The notes: generated by a model from the letters alone, not told the origin. Positions 1 through 8,243 are shown, numbered from the stretch's first letter. The stretch: 51,545 nucleotides of DNA from Clostridiales bacterium (GCA_004556545.1 SFGO01000006.1:1-51545); one strand, 5' to 3'. Translations and numbers: made by a program.

Positions 1-802
1 CCCAGCCGTGCTCGTCGTCGCCGATCAGCAGGCGCTTGGGGTCGGTGGACAGGGTGGTCTTGCCGGTGCCGGACAGGCCGAAGAAGATGGCGGTGTTCTT
101 GCCGTTCAGGTCGGTGTTGGCGGAGCAGTGCATGGAGGCGATGCCCTTCAGCGGCAGGAAGTAGTTCATCATGGAGAACATGCCCTTCTTCATCTCGCCG
201 CCGTACCAGGTGTTGGCGATGACCTGCTCGCGGCTGGTCAGGTTGAACATCACAGCGGTCTCGGAGTGCAGGCCCAGCTCCTTATAATTCTCCACCTTGG
301 CCTTGGAGGCGTTGTACACCACGAAGTCCGGCTCAAAGTCGGCCAGCTCTTCCTCGGTGGGCTGGATGAACATGTTCTTCACGAAATGGGCCTGCCAGGC
401 CACTTCCATGATGAAGCGGATGGCCATGCGGGTGTCGTGATTGGCGCCGCAGAAAGCGTCCACCACGAACAGGCGCTTATTGGACAACTCCTTCTGGGCC
501 AGCGCCTTCATCGCGTCCCAGGCTTCCTGAGAAGCGGGATGGTTGTCGTTCTTGTACTCGTCGGAGGTCCACCACACGGTGTCCTTGGAGGTATCGTCCA
601 TAACGATGAACTTGTCTTTGGGGGAGCGGCCGGTGTAAATGCCGGTCATGACGTTGACGGCGCCCAGCTCGCTGACCTGACCCTTTTCATAGCCTTCCAG
701 GCCGGGCTTGGTCTCTTCTTCGAAAAGCGTTTCGTAGGAAGGATTGTAGACGATTTCAGTCGTTCCGGAAATACCATACTTTTTCAGATCGATGTTTGCC
801 AT
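1..802 (-). CDS. pckA: Phosphoenolpyruvate carboxykinase (ATP), 3' end outside window
   Basis: Converts oxaloacetate and ATP to phosphoenolpyruvate, CO2 and ADP (gluconeogenesis, or the reverse in fermentative anaerobes); a cytoplasmic enzyme. The first 267 codons are present and the gene runs off the left edge. Residues about 241-249 give the PEPCK-type P-loop GLSGTGKTT, followed by GDDEHGW at the window edge, both typical of the ATP-dependent family; the upstream part carries TGRSPKDKF, also a family hallmark. The ATG at 802 is preceded by an AAGGGG site 11 bases upstream and gives the expected N-terminus (MANIDLKKYGIS). It diverges from the tRNA operon. The GTP-dependent family is excluded by these motifs. 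Confidence 0.97.
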   Translation of the reverse strand, partial: MANIDLKKYGISGTTEIVYNPSYETLFEEETKPGLEGYEKGQVSELGAVNVMTGIYTGRSPKDKFIVMDDTSKDTVWWTSDEYKNDNHPASQEAWDAMKALAQKELSNKRLFVVDAFCGANHDTRMAIRFIMEVAWQAHFVKNMFIQPTEEELADFEPDFVVYNASKAKVENYKELGLHSETAVMFNLTSREQVIANTWYGGEMKKGMFSMMNYFLPLKGIASMHCSANTDLNGKNTAIFFGLSGTGKTTLSTDPKRLLIGDDEHGW

Positions 803-908
803 CTCAGGATGCAACCCCTTTTCCATAAACTGTTACAGGCGGCCCGCGCCGGAGCCGTCATACAGGACGTGCGGATGCAAGCCCTACTATCCACAGGATA
901 GCATAAAC

Positions 909-937
909 ATCATACCGCAATTTTGCGGAAAAAGCAA
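909..937 (-). promoter_or_regulatory. Promoter for pckA
   Basis: On the minus strand TTGCTT (937-932) and TATGAT (914-909) are separated by 17 bases, a good vegetative sigma promoter. It leaves a leader of about 100 nt before the ATG at 802. The leader contains a short inverted repeat (CTATCC/GGATAG near 887-901). The rest of 803-1061 shows no gene; it is A/T-rich between about 940 and 1060. Confidence 0.7.
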
Positions 938-1061
938 TCCGCTTTTCACCTATTTCCGGAAAAAAACACCAGAAAAGGCATATAAAAAAAGCATAAGAAG
1001 TATGTTCCAGAAGAAATTCTCATCTTTTTGGCTTCTTTTTGGAAAAATTTTCGTTCCGGGG

Positions 1062-1090
1062 TTGACAGCCGGATAAAACCGTGCTATGAT
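1062..1090 (+). promoter_or_regulatory. Promoter of the tRNA operon
   Basis: TTGACA (1062-1067) and TATGAT (1085-1090) with a 17-base spacer: a near-consensus strong promoter, as expected for stable RNA genes. It lies 74 bases ahead of the first tRNA and drives all four tRNAs down to the terminator at 1557-1588. Confidence 0.85.
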
Positions 1091-1163
1091 AGCACACGTG
1101 GTTTGCGAGACCACGCCATGTCAAGGGGGTCAAACAACCATCCTTTGCGGAGACACCCCGCCG

Positions 1164-1240
1164 TGACCCATTAGCTCAGCTGGCAGAGCACTTGACTTTT
1201 AATCAAGGTGTCCGGAGTTCGAATCTCCGATGGGTCACCA
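1164..1240 (+). tRNA. tRNA-Lys (anticodon TTT)
   Basis: Acceptor arms TGACCCA and TGGGTCA pair fully. The D-arm TAGCTCAGCTGGCAGAGCA, the anticodon stem CTTGA/TCAAG with loop centred on TTT, and the T-arm CGGAGTTCGAATCTCCG are all present. The CCA end is encoded (1238-1240). It is the first gene of the operon. Confidence 0.97.
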
Positions 1241-1270
1241 TTTCCCCTATCGGGATGCGGGTTGATCTGT

Positions 1271-1354
1271 GCGGGCGTGGCGGAATGGCAGACGCGCCAG
1301 ACTTAGGATCTGGTGCCGAAAGGCGTAAGAGTTCGAGTCTCTTCGTCCGCACCA
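1271..1354 (+). tRNA. tRNA-Leu (anticodon TAG)
   Basis: Class II tRNA with a long variable arm. The acceptor GCGGGCG pairs with CGTCCGC, the anticodon stem CCAGA/TCTGG encloses a loop with TAG, and the T-loop TTCGAGT is intact. CCA is encoded. Confidence 0.96.
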
Positions 1355-1371
1355 CCCCTCAAATGGAGCAT

Positions 1372-1446
1372 GCGGTAGTAGCTCAGTGGTAGAGTGCCAC
1401 CTTGCCAAGGTGGATGTCGCGGGTCCGAATCCCGTCTACCGCTCCA
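1372..1446 (+). tRNA. tRNA-Gly (anticodon GCC)
   Basis: Acceptor GCGGTAG pairs with CTACCGC. Anticodon stem CCACC/GGTGG closes a loop carrying GCC. T-arm CGGGTCCGAATCCCG. CCA is encoded. Confidence 0.96.
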
Positions 1447-1476
1447 TTTTTTTATCCGGGATGTTTTCATCCCCCT

Positions 1477-1550
1477 GCGGGTGTAGCTCAATGGTAGAGC
1501 CCCAGCCTTCCAAGCTGGTTACGTGGGTTCGATTCCCATCACCCGCTCCA
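1477..1550 (+). tRNA. tRNA-Gly (anticodon TCC)
   Basis: Acceptor GCGGGTG pairs with CACCCGC (G-U tolerated). Anticodon stem CCAGC/GCTGG with loop carrying TCC. T-arm TGGGTTCGATTCCCA. CCA is encoded. Together with the GCC isoacceptor it covers all glycine codons. Confidence 0.96.
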
Positions 1551-1556
1551 GTTTGA

Positions 1557-1588
1557 AACTCTCCGTCGAAAGACCGGAGAGTTTTTTG
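1557..1588 (+). terminator. Intrinsic terminator of the tRNA operon
   Basis: AACTCTCCG (1557-1565) pairs with CGGAGAGTT (1575-1583) and is followed by a T run, seven bases after the last tRNA. Confidence 0.93.
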
Positions 1589-1713
1589 TTTCTCCTATCG
1601 AAAATCGCAAGACAGTGGCAGCCGAAACGCCCTTTTGCCGGGCCGTTCGCCTGCCGCTGTTTTCCCTCATTGATCCTGCCGCTTACTTGGAAGCGCTGCA
1701 ATCCCGATCAAAA

Positions 1714-2718
1714 TTACTTTTTCTCGTCCAGAAGAACCACGCCCTGAGGAGGATTGCGGTCGATGGCGCCCACAATGCGGTGCGGCAGATAGGGTTCTTC
1801 CAGAAAAGCGATCTCTTCGGTGTTCAGCGTCACGTCCAGCGCCCCTGCCGCATCGTCCAGATACCGTGCCTTGGTCGCGCCCACGATGGGCGATACAACG
1901 CCCTTCGCCCACTGCCAGGCCAGCGCGATCTGCTGCATTTTCACCCCACGTTTCTCCGCCAGTTCGTGTACGCGGGCGACGATCTGCATATCCTGCTCTT
2001 CAGTGCGGTCGTACTTGCCCATGGCTACGCGGTCGGTTTTGCTGCGGAGCGTGTCCGCCGTCCATTCAGGCCGGGTCAAATGCCCCGCCGCCAGCGGACT
2101 GTAGGGGATCAGGCTCACGTCCATTTGCCTGCAAATGGGGATCAATTCCCGCTCGTCCTCGCGGTACAGCAGGTTGTAGTGGTTTTCCATGGCTTCAAAT
2201 CGAGCCCAGCCATGGTCGCGGGCGCAGAGCTGCAAATTGTAGAACTGATAGCCATACATGGCCGACGCGCCCAGCGCGCGCACCTTGCCCGCCTGAACCA
2301 GGTCGTTCAGCGCTTCCATGGTCTCCTCCATGGGCGTTTCATAATCGAAGCGATGAATAATATACAAATCGAGATAATCCGTGCCCAGCCGCTTCAGGCT
2401 GCCGTCAATTTCCCGGTGAATGGCTTCTTTGGACAGACGGCCCGGATTGAAATAAACCTTGGAGGCGATCACGACCCGATCGCGGCTTACGTTCTTCTTC
2501 AGCGCCTTTCCCAAGTATTCCTCGCTGGTTCCGGCGGAATAACCGTTGGCCGTATCAAAAAAGTTGATTCCCAGATCGAGGGCATGCTTTACCACGCTTT
2601 CCGTGGCCGTCTCATCCAGCGTCCAGTCGTGCATGGTTCCGGCCTTGCCAAAGCTCATGCAGCCTACGCAGACCTTCGAGACCTCTATCTCTGTCTTTCC
2701 CAGTTTCGTGTATTCCAT
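1714..2718 (-). CDS. Aldo/keto reductase
   Basis: NAD(P)H-dependent reductase of aldehydes or ketones, 334 residues, soluble. The catalytic tetrad of the superfamily is visible: Asp55 (FFDTANGY), Tyr60, Lys87 (VVIASK) and His122 (LYIIHRFD). The N-terminus MEYTKLGKTEIEVSKVCVG is typical of YajO/YhdN-type aldo/keto reductases, which take substrates such as methylglyoxal or xylose; the true substrate is not shown by sequence. The start at 2718 follows an AAAGGAG site seven bases upstream; the frame stays open further upstream, but those extra codons look non-coding. It is monocistronic under its own promoter and diverges from the C39-like peptidase gene. Confidence 0.92.
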   Translation of the reverse strand: MEYTKLGKTEIEVSKVCVGCMSFGKAGTMHDWTLDETATESVVKHALDLGINFFDTANGYSAGTSEEYLGKALKKNVSRDRVVIASKVYFNPGRLSKEAIHREIDGSLKRLGTDYLDLYIIHRFDYETPMEETMEALNDLVQAGKVRALGASAMYGYQFYNLQLCARDHGWARFEAMENHYNLLYREDERELIPICRQMDVSLIPYSPLAAGHLTRPEWTADTLRSKTDRVAMGKYDRTEEQDMQIVARVHELAEKRGVKMQQIALAWQWAKGVVSPIVGATKARYLDDAAGALDVTLNTEEIAFLEEPYLPHRIVGAIDRNPPQGVVLLDEKK

Positions 2719-2761
2719 CGTGAGGCTCCTTTCCTGTTCGTTTCTCTTGGCGGCTTCCTCT

Positions 2762-2790
2762 ATTTTACCATTCTTTCCCCGGAAATCCAA
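2762..2790 (-). promoter_or_regulatory. Promoter for the aldo/keto reductase
   Basis: Minus-strand TTGGAT (2790-2785) and TAAAAT (2767-2762) with a 17-base spacer, 44 bases before the start codon. Confidence 0.65.
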
Positions 2791-2823
2791 CCGGTCAGGC
2801 ATGGAAAACGCATCGTTTTCCCC

Positions 2824-2853
2824 TTGCGGAAAAGAGTATGCGCATGATAAAAT
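2824..2853 (+). promoter_or_regulatory. Probable promoter for the C39-like peptidase
   Basis: TTGCGG (2824-2829) and TAAAAT (2848-2853) with an 18-base spacer, 50 bases before the start. The -35 is only fair, so this is tentative. Confidence 0.45.
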
Positions 2854-2903
2854 AAAATCGGCGTTCAGCGGATAACGAAAAAACACGGAAAGGGCTTGCA
2901 GCA

Positions 2904-3629
2904 ATGAATCAGAACTCAGGAAAAACCTTCTTTCGGACGTTTCTCCTTTTATGTCTCGTATGTCTCGGCCTGATGCCGCTTTCCTTCCCCGGCTATGCGG
3001 AGTCGGACGCGGCGAGTTCTTCTGATTTTTACGCCGGTTTTCTGACGGAAGCGGATCGGTGGATCGACATACCCGCGCTGCGTCAGTATGGGGACTACAC
3101 CTGCGGCGCAACCTGCGTGCAGATGCTGATGAACTGGCTTTATCCCTACGACGCTGATCTGAACCTGACGCAGTATGAAGAGCTGCTTGGCACAACGCCC
3201 GAAACGGGCACATCCCCCAGCGCCGTCCTTTCCTTTCTGGAAGAAAACGACGTCGAATTCGCCGCATCGCAAGCCCTGACGCTTTCCGGCCTGCAGGAGA
3301 TGCTGGCTGCGGGCCATCCCGTCATGATGCCGTTGCAGGCGTGGTCTTCCGCCGAGGACGGCAGCTACAATCTGGACGATCCCTCTCAATCGGAAACCTA
3401 TCTGGCCGAGGGGCATTGGGTTGTCTGCGTCGGCTATGGGGAGAACGCCGGCAGGTTCTATTTTCTCTTCAATGACCCGGCCTGCGTGGGCCATACGATG
3501 GTTTACGCGGATGAACTGGACTCCCGGTGGATCGATAGGGATGGAGAAGGGACGGTCTACGACCATTTCGGCATCGAGATTCTTCAAAAAACGGAATATG
3601 ACGGCGGCGGCCTGTTTTATATGGATTGA
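2904..3629 (+). CDS. Secreted C39-like cysteine peptidase family protein
   Basis: Extracellular protein of 241 residues with an N-terminal signal sequence (hydrophobic core at about 9-28, cleavage near YAES at 31-34). The remainder resembles the papain-like Peptidase_C39_2 fold: the nucleophile would be Cys67 in YGDYTCGATCVQM, with His171 in EGHWVVCVGY and Asp191 in FNDPA. The order Cys-His-Asp and the spacing fit the family; no transporter domains are attached, so it is not a bacteriocin-processing exporter. Substrate unknown. A GGAAAGGG site precedes the ATG by about 10 bases. It stands alone between its promoter and the bidirectional terminator at 3702-3751. Confidence 0.8.
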   Translation: MNQNSGKTFFRTFLLLCLVCLGLMPLSFPGYAESDAASSSDFYAGFLTEADRWIDIPALRQYGDYTCGATCVQMLMNWLYPYDADLNLTQYEELLGTTPETGTSPSAVLSFLEENDVEFAASQALTLSGLQEMLAAGHPVMMPLQAWSSAEDGSYNLDDPSQSETYLAEGHWVVCVGYGENAGRFYFLFNDPACVGHTMVYADELDSRWIDRDGEGTVYDHFGIEILQKTEYDGGGLFYMD

Positions 3630-3701
3630 AGACGCAGCTTCCCCTACTTTTTCCGATTTCACCGAAAGCGTTCAAAGAGCATTTTCTGAATACGCCCGTT
3701 A

Positions 3702-3751
3702 AAAACCCGGTCTGCTTCTTCTCGTTTGCCGAGAAAAGCAGACCGGGTTTT
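3702..3751. terminator. Bidirectional intrinsic terminator
   Basis: AAAACCCGGTCTGCTT (3702-3717) pairs exactly with AAGCAGACCGGGTTTT (3736-3751), with a smaller CTCG/CGAG stem inside. A and T runs flank both sides, so it can serve the peptidase gene (plus) and the convergent atp operon (minus). Confidence 0.95.
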
Positions 3752-3760
3752 ATTTCTGTT

Positions 3761-4171
3761 TTACAATCCCTGATGTTCCTTTACCCGCAGGCGGTTCAGG
3801 GCGCGGGCCAGCGTAGCCTGCGCCCTGCGGTATTCCTGACGGCTCTTCTTCTGCAGAAGAATCTCCCGGGCCTCGTCCGCCTTATGGCGGGCCCGAATCG
3901 CGTCGATGTCCTCCGGCCGTTCCGCCGCGTCCACCAGCACCAGCACGTCGTTGTCCTCCACCTTAATCATTCCGGCGGAAACGGCGGCCAGCCGTTCCGG
4001 CGCGTCCGGGCAGCGAAAGGTAAGCTGTCCGGGCACCAGCGCCGCGATCATGTTGCTGTGGCGGGCCTGAACGCCGTATTGGCCGTGTACCGTGGGCACG
4101 ATCAGCGAAGTGCATTTGCCTTCAAAAAACACCCGGTCAGCGGCGAGAATGTGCAGGCGAAACGTGTTCAT
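3761..4171 (-). CDS. atpC: F1 ATP synthase subunit epsilon
   Basis: Epsilon subunit of the F1 central stalk, couples gamma to the c-ring and can inhibit ATP hydrolysis. 136 residues, normal length. The N-terminal beta-sandwich begins MNTFRLHILAADRVFFEG and includes VPTVHGQYGVQARHSNMI; the C-terminal two-helix part (about 85-136) is rich in Arg, Ala and Leu. Its ATG overlaps the atpD stop codon by four bases (4168-4171), which suggests translational coupling. It is the last gene of the operon, and the terminator at 3702-3751 follows. Confidence 0.95.
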   Translation of the reverse strand: MNTFRLHILAADRVFFEGKCTSLIVPTVHGQYGVQARHSNMIAALVPGQLTFRCPDAPERLAAVSAGMIKVEDNDVLVLVDAAERPEDIDAIRARHKADEAREILLQKKSRQEYRRAQATLARALNRLRVKEHQGL

Positions 4172-5562
4172 TCCGCACTCTCCTTCGCTTTCTGAAGTAC
4201 CTCGTCAATGGAGCCTACGTTGTAGAACGCGGCCTCCGGCACCTGATCCAGCTCGCCGTCCACGATGCGGGCAAAGCCGCGGATGGTTTCCTCCCTGGGC
4301 ACGTAGCGGCCCGGAATGCCCGTGAACTTTTCCGCCACATGGAAGGGCTGCGACAGGAAGCGCTGGATGCGGCGGGCCCGAAGCACCACCTGACGGTCTT
4401 CTTCGCCCAGCTCATCCATGCCCAGAATGGCGATGATATCCTGCAATTCATTGTATTTTTGCAGAATTTCCTGCACCTTGCGGGCCACACGGTAATGCTC
4501 CTCCCCCACCACGTCCGCTTCCAGAATGCGGGAAGTAGACTGCAAAGGATCCACGGCCGGATAAATGCCCTGCTCGGCAATGCGGCGGTTCAGCACGGTG
4601 GTGGCGTCCAGATGGGTAAAGGTGGTAGCCGGGGCCGGGTCGGTCAGGTCGTCGGCAGGCACGTAGACCGCCTGCACGGAGGTAACGGAGCCGTTCCGGG
4701 TAGAGGCGATCCGCTCCTGCAGCTGGCCCATTTCGTTGGCCAGCGTGGGCTGATAGCCCACAGCGGAAGGCATGCGGCCCAGCAGCGTGGATACCTCGCT
4801 GCCCGCCTGCACGAAACGGAAGATGTTGTCGATAAACAGAAGCACGTCCTTGTGGTCATGGTCGCGGAAATATTCCGCCATGGTCAGGCCGGACAGGGCC
4901 ACCCGCATACGCACGCCGGGAGCCTCGTTCATCTGGCCGAACACCAGCGCGGTTTTGTCCACCACGCCGCTGCGCTGCATTTCCTGCCACAGGTCGTTGC
5001 CCTCGCGGCTGCGCTCGCCCACGCCGGTAAAGACGGAATAGCCGCCGTGCTCCATGGCGATGTTGTGGATCAATTCCTGAATCAGCACGGTTTTGCCCAC
5101 GCCAGCGCCGCCGAACAGACCCACCTTGCCGCCCTTGGCATAGGGCTCCAGCAGGTCGATGACCTTAATGCCCGTTTCCAGAATTTCCACAGACGGGCTT
5201 TGCTCGGCAAAGGACGGGGCCTTACGGTGAACGGGCCAGCGTTCCGTGCTTGCGGGCACGGGCGCGCCGCCGTCGATGGGATCGCCCAGCACATTGAACA
5301 TCCGGCCCAGCACATTGCTGCCCACCGGCACGCTGATGCCCTGACCGTCCGCCGCCACTTCCATGCCGCGCGCCAGATATTCCGTGGCCGCCAGCATGAT
5401 GCAGCGCACCGTGTTGTCCCCCACCTGCTGCGCCACTTCCATCACGCGGCGCTCGCCGTTGATGCGGACGGTCAGCGCTTCCCGGATATGAGGCAGCTTT
5501 CCTTCCTCAAATTCCACGTCCACGACCGGGCCCGCAATGGCGACAATTTTTCCAATATTCAT
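4168..5562 (-). CDS. atpD: F1 ATP synthase subunit beta
   Basis: Catalytic beta subunit, 464 residues, of the F1 head. The P-loop GGAGVGKT is at 151-158, the catalytic glutamate sits in FTGVGERSREG, and the family signature PAVDPLQSTS is intact. Together these indicate a working ATP-synthesising or hydrolysing subunit. Its ATG overlaps the atpG stop by four bases (5559-5562), and its own stop overlaps atpC in the same way. The start MNIGKIVAIAGPVVDVEF is the usual one. No unusual residue was noticed in the nucleotide-binding motifs. Confidence 0.98.
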   Translation of the reverse strand: MNIGKIVAIAGPVVDVEFEEGKLPHIREALTVRINGERRVMEVAQQVGDNTVRCIMLAATEYLARGMEVAADGQGISVPVGSNVLGRMFNVLGDPIDGGAPVPASTERWPVHRKAPSFAEQSPSVEILETGIKVIDLLEPYAKGGKVGLFGGAGVGKTVLIQELIHNIAMEHGGYSVFTGVGERSREGNDLWQEMQRSGVVDKTALVFGQMNEAPGVRMRVALSGLTMAEYFRDHDHKDVLLFIDNIFRFVQAGSEVSTLLGRMPSAVGYQPTLANEMGQLQERIASTRNGSVTSVQAVYVPADDLTDPAPATTFTHLDATTVLNRRIAEQGIYPAVDPLQSTSRILEADVVGEEHYRVARKVQEILQKYNELQDIIAILGMDELGEEDRQVVLRARRIQRFLSQPFHVAEKFTGIPGRYVPREETIRGFARIVDGELDQVPEAAFYNVGSIDEVLQKAKESAE

Positions 5563-6476
5563 GATTCTCTCCCCTGCGCCCGCTGCTTTTGCCGTTTCCG
5601 CTTCTGCGCCCGCGCGCCTGCGGAGACCTCGGTGATCTCCTGCGTGATGGCCGCCTGACGGATCCGGTTATAGGCAAGCGCCAGTTCTCCCAGCATTTTT
5701 TCCGCGTTCTCGTTGGCGGAGTTCATGGCGTTCATCCGGGCGCTCTGCTCGCTGCAAAAGCTGTCGATCAGGGCGCTGTAGATGAAGCCGGACACATAGC
5801 TGGGCACGATGTTTTCCAATACCTGCGTCACGGACGGGAAAAACTCGAAGGGCTCCGAGATGCGCTTTTCATCGGTCGGCGCAGTGAACGCCGAGCGGTG
5901 GAAGGGCAGAATTCGCGTGGCGGAGACATTCTCCGTCAGGGAGTTTTTTATGTCCGTATAGATGACAAAAATTTTCTGCAATTCGCCCTTGTCGAACCGA
6001 TCCAGCAGCTCCGCGGTGATCTCCCGGGCGCGCTGCATGGTGGGGTTCTGGGCGGTGTAGAGAAAGCTCCGCTCGATGGGCACCTGATGGCGCTGAAAAT
6101 ACTGACGGCCATACTCGCCGACCACGAAGAGCTTGGTCTGCGGGTGCTCCTGCAGCAGACGGTGGGCTTCCTTCAGCACGTTCTGGTTGTAGGCTCCGGC
6201 CAGTCCCTTGTCAGCGGTGATGACCAGAAAGCCATAGGTTCCGTTCGGCGGAAGCTCTCCCTCGTCCGGGTACAGATACCGGCTCTGCACATGGCCGGAG
6301 GTGCGGAAGATCCGCTTGACCTCCGCCTTCAGCGCCTGAAAATACGGGCGGGTCTGATCCCATTCCTGCTTGGCCTTGCGCAGCTTGGCAGAGGAGATCA
6401 GGTACATCGCGTTGGTGATCTTCCGGGTCTGCTGGATGCTGTTCATCCGGACGCGGATCTCACGGGCGCTTGGCAC
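5559..6476 (-). CDS. atpG: F1 ATP synthase subunit gamma
   Basis: Central rotating shaft of F1, 305 residues. The N-terminus MPSAREIRVRMNSIQQTRKI and the C-terminal helix QAAITQEITEVSAGA are the conserved coiled-coil ends that fill the alpha3beta3 cavity. After the usual end (EITEVSAGA) there is an extra strongly basic tail of about 18 residues (RAQKRKRQKQRAQGRES), not normally found. The start codon at 6476 lies six bases after the atpA stop, with a GAGTGAGG-type ribosome site inside the end of atpA. It is part of the atp operon between atpA and atpD. Confidence 0.95.
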   Translation of the reverse strand: MPSAREIRVRMNSIQQTRKITNAMYLISSAKLRKAKQEWDQTRPYFQALKAEVKRIFRTSGHVQSRYLYPDEGELPPNGTYGFLVITADKGLAGAYNQNVLKEAHRLLQEHPQTKLFVVGEYGRQYFQRHQVPIERSFLYTAQNPTMQRAREITAELLDRFDKGELQKIFVIYTDIKNSLTENVSATRILPFHRSAFTAPTDEKRISEPFEFFPSVTQVLENIVPSYVSGFIYSALIDSFCSEQSARMNAMNSANENAEKMLGELALAYNRIRQAAITQEITEVSAGARAQKRKRQKQRAQGRES

Positions 6477-6482
6477 GGTTCC

Positions 6483-8243
6483 TCACTCCTTTGCCGCCGT
6501 CGGGTCAAACGCGCTCAGATAGGCTGCGGCGCTCTTCTGCAGGCGCTGCAGCTCTTCCGGGCTGGCCTTGCCCGTTTCCTCGATCTGGGCGCACAGAGCA
6601 GCTTCCTCCTGCTCCACATGGCTGAGCAGTCCGGCGACGATCTCGTCCATGCGGCTGAGCGGCACATGCTGGAACAGATGCCCCTGGGCGGCCATCAGCA
6701 GGATCACCTGCTCCTGCTGCCGGTAGGGATGATACTGGCGCTGGCGCAGAAGACGCATCAGAGCCTGACCGTTCTGCAGCTCCCGCTGGGTGCCCTCGTC
6801 CAGATCGCTGGAGAACTGGGTAAAGACCTCCAGTTCCCGGTACTGAGCCAGTTCCAGGCGGATCGCGCCGACGGCCTTCTTCATGGCCTGGGTCTGAGCG
6901 TCGCCGCCTACGCGGGAAACGGACAGACCGATATTCACGGCAGGCCGCTGACCGGCGAAGAACAGCTCGCTTTCCAGAAAAATCTGGCCGTCGGTGATGG
7001 AGATGATGTTGGTGGGAATGTACGCGGATACGTCGCCCGCCTGCGTCTCCACGATGGGCAGCGCCGTCATGCTGCCGCCGCCCCGTTCCTCGGACAAATG
7101 CGCCGCCCGCTCCAGCAGACGGGAATGCAGGTAGAACACATCGCCGGGATAGGCCTCGCGGCCCGGAGAACGGCCCAGCAGCAGGCTCAGCGCCCGGTAG
7201 GCCACCGCATGCTTGCTCAGGTCATCGTATACGATCAGCACGTCCCGGCCCTTTTGCATGAAATACTCGCCCAGAGCGCAGCCCGCATAGGGAGCGATGT
7301 ACTGCAGGGGCGCGGAATCGCTGGCGGTAGCGCTGACCACGATGGTATACCCCATCGCGTCATGCTTGCGCAGGGTTTCCACCAGCTGGGAAACGGAGCT
7401 GGTTTTCTGGCCGATGGCCACGTAAACACAGACAACGTTCTTGCCCTTCTGGTTCAGAATGGTATCCAGCGCAATGGCGGTCTTGCCGGTCTGGCGGTCG
7501 CCGATAATCAGTTCGCGCTGTCCCCGGCCAATGGGGAACATGGAGTCGATGGTCAAAAGACCCGTCTCCATGGGCTGGTTCACCGGCTGGCGGGAAATAA
7601 TATCCGGCGCGGGCGCTTCGATCGGGCGGTATCCCTCGGATTCGATGGGGCCCAGCCCGTCGATGGGGCTGCCCAGCGCGTCCACCACCCGGCCCAGAAA
7701 CTTTTCACCGGCGGGAATGCCCGCCACCCGGCCCGTGCGGAACACCTTGCTGCCCTGCTGGATGGCCGCGTCGTCGTCAAACAGAATGCAGCCGATCTCG
7801 TCCCGATCCAGATTCTGCACCATGCCGCGAATGCCGCCCTCGAACAGGAGAATTTCCCCATAGAAAGCGTCCGGCATCCCGGAAACCGTGGCGATGCCGT
7901 CCTCCACCGTCATCACCTTGCCGGTGGTGCGCACCAGCGCCTTAGGCGTCCAGCTTTCCACCGTATCCCGCAGAAGGGGGATCACGTTCTGTTCGGACGT
8001 ATCCACCGCCTTCAGGCGGGCGGCCAGCTGGTTCAGACGGCCCTGCGGGCTCCAGTCGAACACATCGTCCCCGGTTTCCAGCCGGAAGCCGTTCTCCAGC
8101 GTGTGATCCTCCACCCAGACCAGCTCCGCGCCGTCGCCGTAACGCTTCCGCAGGAAGGCCGTCAGACGCTTCTCCTGCGTTTCGTCAGGCTTTTCCGCGC
8201 TGCGCAGAAAAACCTTGCGTCCGGAGATGTCACCGCTGGTCAT
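6483..8243 (-). CDS. atpA: ATP synthase subunit alpha with N-terminal fusion to the delta C-terminal domain
   Basis: Non-catalytic nucleotide-binding subunit of F1, here 586 residues instead of about 500-505. Residues about 82-586 are a full alpha subunit: N-terminal helix (SEQNVIPLLRDTVESW), beta-barrel, P-loop GDRQTGKT at 248-255, and the signature PAVNIGLSVSRVGG with its conserved arginine. Residues about 9-77 match the C-terminal domain of subunit delta (OSCP): LENGFRLETGDDVFDWSPQGRL corresponds to the delta motif around GGF...GD..iDgSv+grL (partly quoted). The ATG at 8243 overlaps the end of atpF by 14 bases and has an AAGGGAGCG site eight bases upstream, so the fused start is well supported. 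The operon has no atpH, and the delta N-terminal helical domain is absent. An internal restart producing plain alpha (for example a GTG near codon 80) cannot be excluded. Confidence 0.93.
   Translation of the reverse strand: MTSGDISGRKVFLRSAEKPDETQEKRLTAFLRKRYGDGAELVWVEDHTLENGFRLETGDDVFDWSPQGRLNQLAARLKAVDTSEQNVIPLLRDTVESWTPKALVRTTGKVMTVEDGIATVSGMPDAFYGEILLFEGGIRGMVQNLDRDEIGCILFDDDAAIQQGSKVFRTGRVAGIPAGEKFLGRVVDALGSPIDGLGPIESEGYRPIEAPAPDIISRQPVNQPMETGLLTIDSMFPIGRGQRELIIGDRQTGKTAIALDTILNQKGKNVVCVYVAIGQKTSSVSQLVETLRKHDAMGYTIVVSATASDSAPLQYIAPYAGCALGEYFMQKGRDVLIVYDDLSKHAVAYRALSLLLGRSPGREAYPGDVFYLHSRLLERAAHLSEERGGGSMTALPIVETQAGDVSAYIPTNIISITDGQIFLESELFFAGQRPAVNIGLSVSRVGGDAQTQAMKKAVGAIRLELAQYRELEVFTQFSSDLDEGTQRELQNGQALMRLLRQRQYHPYRQQEQVILLMAAQGHLFQHVPLSRMDEIVAGLLSHVEQEEAALCAQIEETGKASPEELQRLQKSAAAYLSAFDPTAAKE

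Noticed and set aside
2904..3629. C39-like protein as the peptidase of a bacteriocin exporter.
   Set aside because: It has a signal peptide and no ABC or membrane domains, and no leader-peptide gene or transporter is adjacent.
8230..8243. The delta-alpha fusion might be an assembly deletion joining atpH to atpA.
   Set aside because: The fused gene has its own ATG with a well-spaced AAGGGAGCG site and a short overlap with an intact atpF, and the remaining delta part begins at a domain boundary. A random deletion would not be expected to give this; read-level checking is still suggested in the finding.
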